NCBI GenBank assembly: GCA_036489025.1
Contig: DASXGN010000040.1
Span: 62,001-126,000 of the forward strand
DNA length: 64,000 nt
Direction of reading: 5' to 3'
Source: Dryocola sp036489025
GTDB lineage: Bacteria > Pseudomonadota > Gammaproteobacteria > Enterobacterales > Enterobacteriaceae
The notes beneath the pieces are model-generated. The model saw nothing but the letters and a program-made list of their open reading frames with translations. It made no database searches and was not told the DNA's origin. The position numbers were made by a program, and so were the translations under genes. Below, piece by piece: positions 58,546-64,000 of this stretch (position 1 is the first letter of the stretch; each line of letters opens with the position of its first letter).

Positions 58546-61353
58546 ATGCAGAACGGCGAAATGAAAGCCTGGCTGGATTCCTCTTACCTGGCGGGTGCGA
58601 ACCAGTCCTGGATAGAGCAGCTCTATGAAGACTTCTTAACCGATCCTGACTCTGTTGATGCGCACTGGCGCTCAATGTTCCAGCAGTTACCTGGAACCGG
58701 AGCCAGACCGGATCAATTCCATTCCAAAACGCGTGATTATTTCCGTCGTCTGGCGAAGGATGCCTCACGTTATTCCACTGCGATTACCGACCCTGACACC
58801 GACGTTAAGCAGGTTAAAGTCCTGCAGCTGATTAACGCCTGGCGTTTCCGCGGCCATCAGGCTGCGAACCTCGACCCGCTTGGCCTGTGGAAACAGGATG
58901 CGGTCCCCGACCTGGACCCGGCGTTCCACAATCTGACCGATGCTGACCTGCAGGAAACCTTTAACGTGGGCTCTTTTGCCAGCGGCAAAGAAACCATGAA
59001 ACTGGCCGATCTGATTGATGCGCTGAAGCAAACCTACGGCGGTTCCATCGGTGCAGAGTACATGCACATCACCAACACCGAAGAAAAACGCTGGATTCAG
59101 CAGCGTATTGAATCGGTGGTGGGGCACTCCACGTTCACCCCTGCTGAGAAAAAACGTTTCCTGAGCGAGCTGACGGCAGCTGAAGGACTGGAACGTTACC
59201 TGGGGGCGAAATTCCCCGGTGCAAAACGCTTCTCGCTGGAAGGCGGCGACGCGCTGGTGCCAATGCTTAAAGAAATGATCCGCCACGCGGGCAAGAGCGG
59301 CACTCGTGAAGTCGTTCTGGGGATGGCACACCGCGGCCGTCTGAACGTGCTGATCAACGTTTTAGGTAAAAAACCGCAGGATCTGTTCGACGAGTTCGCG
59401 GGCAAACATAAAGAACACCTCGGTACCGGCGACGTGAAGTACCACATGGGCTTCTCTTCCGATGTGGAAACCGAAGGTGGCCTGGTTCACCTGGCGCTGG
59501 CATTTAACCCGTCGCATCTGGAAATTGTTAGCCCGGTGGTTATCGGTTCCGTGCGCGCGCGCCTCGACCGTCTGGATAAGCCGGGCAGCAACCAGGTTCT
59601 GCCGATTACCATCCATGGCGATGCCGCCGTTGCAGGCCAGGGCGTGGTTCAGGAAACCCTGAACATGTCGAAAGCTCGCGGCTACGAAGTGGGCGGCACC
59701 GTGCGTATCGTTATTAACAACCAGATTGGTTTCACCACCTCTAACCCGCTCGATGCGCGCTCTACGCCTTACTGCACCGACATCGGCAAGATGGTGATGG
59801 CGCCAATCTTCCACGTGAATGCTGACGATCCTGAAGCCGTGGCGTTTGTGACTCGTCTGGCGCTGGACTTCCGTAATACCTTCAAGCGCGACGTCTTTAT
59901 CGATCTGGTTTGCTACCGCCGCCACGGCCATAATGAAGCCGATGAGCCAAGCGCCACGCAGCCGGTGATGTACCAGAAAATCAAAAAGCACCCGACGCCG
60001 CGTAAAATCTACGCCGATCGTCTGGAGCAGGAAAAACTGGCCACCCTGGAAGATGCTACCGAACTGGTGAATCTCTACCGCGACGCGCTGGATGCCGGCG
60101 AATGCGTGGTGGAAGAATATCGCCCGATGAATATGCACTCCTTCACCTGGTCGCCGTATCTGAACCACGAGTGGGATGAAAGCTATCCGAACAAGGTTGA
60201 GATGAAGCGCCTGCAGGAGCTGGCTAAGCGCATCAGCACCGCGCCGGATACCGTAGAGATGCAGTCCCGCGTGGCGAAAATCTACAGCGACCGCCAGGAC
60301 ATGGCGAACGGCGCGAAGAAATTCGACTGGGGCGCGGCGGAAAACTTAGCTTACGCCACGCTGGTTGACGAAGGCGTTTCCGTGCGTCTTTCCGGTGAAG
60401 ATGCGGGCCGCGGCACCTTCTTCCACCGTCACGCTGTTATCCACAACCAGACCAACGGCTCGACCTATACTCCGCTCCAGCACGTGCACAACAGCCAGGG
60501 CGAATTCAAGGTCTGGGACTCCGTGCTGTCTGAAGAAGCGGTGCTGGCGTTCGAATACGGTTACGCCACGGCTGAACCGCGTACGCTGACCATCTGGGAA
60601 GCCCAGTTCGGCGACTTCGCCAACGGCGCTCAGGTTGTTATCGACCAGTTCATCAGCTCCGGCGAGCAGAAGTGGGGCCGGATGTGTGGCCTGGTGATGC
60701 TGCTGCCGCACGGTTACGAGGGTCAGGGCCCGGAACACTCTTCCGCGCGTCTGGAACGTTATCTCCAGCTGTGCGCCGAACAGAACATGCAGGTTTGCGT
60801 GCCTTCTACCCCGGCTCAGGTTTACCACATGCTGCGTCGTCAGGCGCTGCGCGGTATGCGCCGTCCGCTGGTAGTGATGTCACCTAAATCGTTGCTGCGC
60901 CATCCGCTGGCGGTTTCCACGCTTGATGAACTGGCGAGCGGCACCTTCCAGCCTGCTATCGGTGAAGTCGACGAGCTGGATCCGAAAGGCGTGAAACGCG
61001 TGGTGCTGTGTTCTGGTAAGGTTTATTACGACCTGCTTGAGCAGCGTCGTAAAAACGACCAAAAAGATGTCGCGATTGTGCGCGTCGAGCAGCTTTATCC
61101 GTTCCCGCACCAGGCGTTGCAGGAGGTGTTAAAGCCGTTTGCCCACGTGCATGATTTCGTGTGGTGCCAGGAAGAGCCTTTGAACCAGGGCGCATGGTAC
61201 TGCAGCCAACACCACTTCCGCGAAGTGATTCCATTTGGATCTGCCCTGCGCTATGCGGGTCGTCCAGCCTCCGCCTCGCCGGCGGTAGGGTATATGTCCG
61301 TTCACCAGAAACAGCAGCAAGATCTGGTTAATGACGCGCTGAACGTCGATTAA
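58546..61353 (+). CDS. sucA: 2-oxoglutarate dehydrogenase E1 SucA
   Basis: A 935-residue thiamine-diphosphate enzyme (E. coli: 933). It decarboxylates 2-oxoglutarate and passes the succinyl group to SucB. The N-terminus MQNGEMKAWLDSSYLAGANQSW is near identical to E. coli, and ThDP-region blocks GDAAVAGQGVVQETLNMS and NNQIGFTT are present. AAGGGATCACG precedes the ATG. Confidence 0.98.
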   Translation: MQNGEMKAWLDSSYLAGANQSWIEQLYEDFLTDPDSVDAHWRSMFQQLPGTGARPDQFHSKTRDYFRRLAKDASRYSTAITDPDTDVKQVKVLQLINAWRFRGHQAANLDPLGLWKQDAVPDLDPAFHNLTDADLQETFNVGSFASGKETMKLADLIDALKQTYGGSIGAEYMHITNTEEKRWIQQRIESVVGHSTFTPAEKKRFLSELTAAEGLERYLGAKFPGAKRFSLEGGDALVPMLKEMIRHAGKSGTREVVLGMAHRGRLNVLINVLGKKPQDLFDEFAGKHKEHLGTGDVKYHMGFSSDVETEGGLVHLALAFNPSHLEIVSPVVIGSVRARLDRLDKPGSNQVLPITIHGDAAVAGQGVVQETLNMSKARGYEVGGTVRIVINNQIGFTTSNPLDARSTPYCTDIGKMVMAPIFHVNADDPEAVAFVTRLALDFRNTFKRDVFIDLVCYRRHGHNEADEPSATQPVMYQKIKKHPTPRKIYADRLEQEKLATLEDATELVNLYRDALDAGECVVEEYRPMNMHSFTWSPYLNHEWDESYPNKVEMKRLQELAKRISTAPDTVEMQSRVAKIYSDRQDMANGAKKFDWGAAENLAYATLVDEGVSVRLSGEDAGRGTFFHRHAVIHNQTNGSTYTPLQHVHNSQGEFKVWDSVLSEEAVLAFEYGYATAEPRTLTIWEAQFGDFANGAQVVIDQFISSGEQKWGRMCGLVMLLPHGYEGQGPEHSSARLERYLQLCAEQNMQVCVPSTPAQVYHMLRRQALRGMRRPLVVMSPKSLLRHPLAVSTLDELASGTFQPAIGEVDELDPKGVKRVVLCSGKVYYDLLEQRRKNDQKDVAIVRVEQLYPFPHQALQEVLKPFAHVHDFVWCQEEPLNQGAWYCSQHHFREVIPFGSALRYAGRPASASPAVGYMSVHQKQQQDLVNDALNVD

Positions 61354-61367
61354 TTAAAGGATAAAAA

Positions 61368-62594
61368 ATGAGTAGCGTAGATATTCTCGTTCCTGACCTG
61401 CCTGAGTCCGTTGCCGATGCGACCGTTGCGACATGGCATAAAAAACCGGGTGACACCGTGACCCGCGACGAAGTGCTGGTGGAAATCGAAACTGACAAAG
61501 TGGTACTGGAAGTACCGGCGTCCGCAGACGGTATTCTGGATGCGGTTCTGGAAGATGAAGGCACCACGGTGACTTCTCGCCAGATTCTTGGTCGCCTGCG
61601 TGAAGGCAACAGCGCGGGTAAAGCCACTTCTGCTAAAGCGGACAGCAAAGAGTCAACGCCGGCCCAGCGTCAGCAGGCTTCTCTGGAAGAGCAAAGCAAC
61701 GACGCGCTGAGCCCGGCGATTCGTCGTCTGATTGCAGAGCATTCTCTCGACGCCAGCGCAATTAAAGGCAGCGGCGTTGGCGGGCGTATCACTCGTGAAG
61801 ACGTTGATAAGCATCTGGCGAAAGCAAAAGCCGCTCAGCCTGCACAGGCTAAGGCCGCAGAAGAGAGCAAAGCGCCGGTTGCGCCACTGGCTGGCCGCAG
61901 CGAAAAACGCGTGCCGATGACTCGCCTGCGCAAGCGCGTTGCCGAACGTCTGCTGGAAGCGAAAAACTCCACCGCCATGCTCACGACCTTCAACGAAGTG
62001 AATATGAAGCCGATCATGGAACTGCGCAAGCAGTACGGTGAGTCCTTCGAGAAGCGCCACGGCGTGCGTCTGGGCTTTATGTCCTTCTATATTAAAGCCG
62101 TTGTTGAAGCGCTGAAGCGCTACCCGGAAGTGAATGCTTCCATCGATGGCGATGACGTGGTTTATCACAACTATTTTGACGTCAGCATCGCGGTTTCTAC
62201 TCCGCGTGGCCTGGTGACCCCGGTTCTGCGCGATGTCGATACCCTCGGCATGGCAGATATTGAAAAACGCATCAAAGAGCTGGCTGTGAAAGGGCGCGAC
62301 GGCAAGCTGACCGTTGACGATCTGATCGGCGGTAACTTCACCATCACCAACGGTGGTGTATTCGGATCTCTGATGTCCACGCCGATTATCAACCCGCCGC
62401 AGAGCGCGATCCTCGGTATGCACGCGATTAAAGATCGTCCAATGGCGGTCGACGGTAAAGTTGAGATCCTGCCGATGATGTATCTGGCGCTTTCTTACGA
62501 TCACCGCCTGATCGATGGCCGCGAATCCGTGGGCTACCTGGTGGCAATTAAAGAGCTGCTGGAAGACCCAACTCGTCTGCTGCTGGACGTGTAG
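61368..62594 (+). CDS. sucB: Dihydrolipoyllysine succinyltransferase E2 SucB
   Basis: A 408-residue core of the 2-oxoglutarate dehydrogenase complex. The lipoyl domain has its lysine in ETDKVVLEVPA (about 44), a flexible Ala/Glu/Lys linker follows, then the E3-binding domain (SPAIRRLIAEHSLDASAIKG) and a C-terminal catalytic domain ending with YDHRLIDGRESVG. It begins 14 bp after sucA with AAAGGA. Slightly longer than E. coli SucB (405). Confidence 0.97.
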   Translation: MSSVDILVPDLPESVADATVATWHKKPGDTVTRDEVLVEIETDKVVLEVPASADGILDAVLEDEGTTVTSRQILGRLREGNSAGKATSAKADSKESTPAQRQQASLEEQSNDALSPAIRRLIAEHSLDASAIKGSGVGGRITREDVDKHLAKAKAAQPAQAKAAEESKAPVAPLAGRSEKRVPMTRLRKRVAERLLEAKNSTAMLTTFNEVNMKPIMELRKQYGESFEKRHGVRLGFMSFYIKAVVEALKRYPEVNASIDGDDVVYHNYFDVSIAVSTPRGLVTPVLRDVDTLGMADIEKRIKELAVKGRDGKLTVDDLIGGNFTITNGGVFGSLMSTPIINPPQSAILGMHAIKDRPMAVDGKVEILPMMYLALSYDHRLIDGRESVGYLVAIKELLEDPTRLLLDV

Positions 62595-62602
62595 TCACCT
62601 CT

Positions 62603-62676
62603 GGCGGGTGGCAATTGCTCACCCGCCCTACAAATGTACCTGCCTTGTGGGTCAGATAAGCGAAGCGTCATCCGGC
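62603..62676. repeat. Hairpin and REP-like unit between sucB and sucC
   Basis: GGCGGGTG/CACCCGCC (62603-62627) is a perfect stem. It is followed at 62651-62676 by GCCGGATGACGC-TTC-GCTTATCTGAC on the minus strand, a typical REP unit. Between co-transcribed genes this can stabilise the upstream message. Confidence 0.65.
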
Positions 62677-62721
62677 GCGGACTGATGGCCTGCATGTATT
62701 TATGAAGGATGGATAGAACTC

Positions 62722-63888
62722 ATGAACTTACACGAATATCAGGCGAAACAGCTGTTTGCTCGGTATGGCTTACCGGCACCCGTCGGTTACGCCTGCACCA
62801 CGCCGCGTGAAGCGGAAGAAGCGGCCTCAAAAATTGGCGCGGGTCCGTGGGTGGTGAAATGTCAGGTTCATGCCGGTGGCCGCGGTAAAGCGGGCGGCGT
62901 GAAAGTGGTTAACAGCAAAGAAGACATTCGTGCCTTTGCTGAACACTGGCTGGGCAAGCGCCTGGTGACCTATCAGACAGACGCAGGCGGCCAGCCGGTT
63001 CACCAGATTCTGGTTGAGGCTGCGACCGACATTGATAAAGAGCTCTATCTTGGCGCGGTAGTCGACCGCAGTTCACGTCGCGTGGTGTTCATGGCATCCA
63101 CAGAAGGCGGCGTGGAAATCGAGAAAGTTGCGGAAGAAACGCCGCACCTGATCCACAAAGTGGCGCTCGATCCGCTGGCGGGGCCAATGCCTTACCAGGG
63201 TCGCGAGCTGGCGTTCAAACTGGGTCTGGAAGGCAAGCAGGTTCAGCAGTTCACCAAAATCTTTATGGGCCTGGCGAATATTTTCCTTGAGCGCGACCTG
63301 GCGCTGATCGAAATCAACCCGCTGGTCATCACTAAGCAGGGCGATCTGGTGTGTCTCGATGGCAAGCTGGGTGCCGACGGCAACGCGCTGTTCCGTCAGC
63401 CTGAGCTGCGTGAAATGCGCGATCCAAGCCAGGAAGATGCTCGTGAGTCTCAGGCTGCCCAATGGGAGCTGAACTACGTGGCGCTGGATGGCAACATCGG
63501 CTGCATGGTTAACGGTGCGGGCCTGGCAATGGGCACCATGGACATTGTTAAGCTGCACGGCGGCGAACCGGCTAACTTCCTGGACGTGGGCGGTGGCGCA
63601 ACCAAAGAGCGCGTGACCGAAGCCTTCAAAATCATTCTGTCTGATGACAAAGTGAAAGCCGTACTGGTTAATATCTTCGGCGGCATCGTGCGCTGTGACC
63701 TGATCGCAGACGGTATCATCGGCGCGGTTGAAGAAGTGGGGGTTAACGTACCGGTAGTGGTTCGTCTGGAAGGCAACAATGCCGAACTTGGCGGGAAAAA
63801 ACTGGCGGATAGCGGCCTGAATATTATTGCTGCAACGAGTTTGACGGATGCAGCGCAGCAGGTTGTTGCTGCCGTGGAGGGGAAATAA
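62722..63888 (+). CDS. sucC: Succinyl-CoA synthetase beta subunit SucC
   Basis: A 388-residue ATP-grasp subunit, the same length as E. coli SucC. It begins MNLHEYQAKQLFARYGLPAPVG, and HAGGRGKAGGVKVV and INPLVITKQGDL are visible. It forms a heterotetramer with SucD. The stop overlaps the sucD start by one base (TAATG). AAGGATGG precedes the ATG. Confidence 0.98.
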   Translation: MNLHEYQAKQLFARYGLPAPVGYACTTPREAEEAASKIGAGPWVVKCQVHAGGRGKAGGVKVVNSKEDIRAFAEHWLGKRLVTYQTDAGGQPVHQILVEAATDIDKELYLGAVVDRSSRRVVFMASTEGGVEIEKVAEETPHLIHKVALDPLAGPMPYQGRELAFKLGLEGKQVQQFTKIFMGLANIFLERDLALIEINPLVITKQGDLVCLDGKLGADGNALFRQPELREMRDPSQEDARESQAAQWELNYVALDGNIGCMVNGAGLAMGTMDIVKLHGGEPANFLDVGGGATKERVTEAFKIILSDDKVKAVLVNIFGGIVRCDLIADGIIGAVEEVGVNVPVVVRLEGNNAELGGKKLADSGLNIIAATSLTDAAQQVVAAVEGK

Positions 63889-64000
63889 TGTCCATTTTGA
63901 TCGATAAAAACACCAAGGTAATTTGCCAGGGCTTCACCGGCAGCCAGGGGACTTTCCACTCCGAGCAGGCGATTGCCTACGGGACGCAAATGGTTGGCGG
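63888..64000 (+). CDS. sucD: Succinyl-CoA synthetase alpha subunit SucD (partial)
   Basis: Only the first 37 codons are in the window: MSILIDKNTKVICQGFTGSQ and following GTFHSEQAIAYGTQMVGG, the CoA-binding N-terminus of SucD. The gene continues past the right edge. Its ATG overlaps the sucC stop by 1 bp. Confidence 0.95.
   Translation, partial: MSILIDKNTKVICQGFTGSQGTFHSEQAIAYGTQMVG

Noticed and set aside
1..64000. CRISPR arrays, insertion sequences, prophage genes or a novel defence cluster
   Set aside because: Nearly every coding base is accounted for by housekeeping genes in E. coli-like order; no tandem spacer arrays, transposases or phage genes were seen.

Overview
This window is a stretch of enterobacterial core chromosome. 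Gene order, protein sequences and operon structure follow the Escherichia coli/Salmonella arrangement from rsfS through leuS, gltIJKL, the glnX-metT tRNA cluster, the nag genes, fur, kdp and gltA to sdh-suc. It is not E. coli K-12: it carries cobC and cobD, lacks several E. coli accessory genes, and has an ERIC repeat between gltA and sdhC. It fits a member of the Enterobacteriaceae close to Enterobacter, Klebsiella or Cedecea; the sequence alone does not let me name the genus. I see no prophage, insertion sequence, CRISPR array or toxin island.

Layout. 1-7.1 kb (mostly minus): the start of rsfS, cobC, then cobD on the plus strand, then nadD-holA-lptE-leuS. 7.2-13.1 kb: ybeL, the glutamate/aspartate ABC transporter gltIJKL with an SroC-like RNA between gltI and gltJ, and lnt. 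13.1-18.6 kb: corC-ybeY-ybeZ, miaB and, divergently, ubiF. 18.6-19.4 kb: a seven-tRNA operon (Met, Leu, Gln, Gln, Met, Gln, Gln) with a strong promoter. 19.6-28 kb: asnB, then the N-acetylglucosamine regulon nagBACD and divergent nagE. 28-32 kb: glnS and the chitoporin operon chiPQ, whose leader has a ChiX pairing site and two NagC-like operators. 32-37 kb: fur, fldA, ybfE, ybfF, seqA and pgm. 37-45 kb: kdpFABCDE. 45-53 kb: ybfA, ybgA-phr, dtpD, ybgI-pxpB-pxpC-nei. 53-64 kb: gltA, divergent sdhCDAB, sucAB and sucC with the start of sucD (TCA cycle).

How the genes work together. NagE imports and phosphorylates GlcNAc, NagA and NagB convert it to fructose-6-phosphate, and NagC represses both nag and chiPQ, so uptake of chito-oligosaccharides is tied to the same signal. 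The citrate synthase, succinate dehydrogenase, 2-oxoglutarate dehydrogenase and succinyl-CoA synthetase genes form one TCA-cycle block. Kdp is a complete high-affinity K+ uptake system with its own sensor and regulator. ybeZ-ybeY-corC-lnt and holA-lptE-leuS are compact housekeeping operons with 4-bp overlaps.

Most notable points: a 127-bp ERIC element beginning at the predicted transcription start of gltA; absence of pxpA between pxpC and nei; the structured gltI-gltJ spacer; a strong GC-rich hairpin just after sdhB in front of an SdhX-like RNA; and a matched pair of NagC-like palindromes before chiP. I did not find an undescribed multi-gene system here; the novelty is in intergenic and regulatory architecture.
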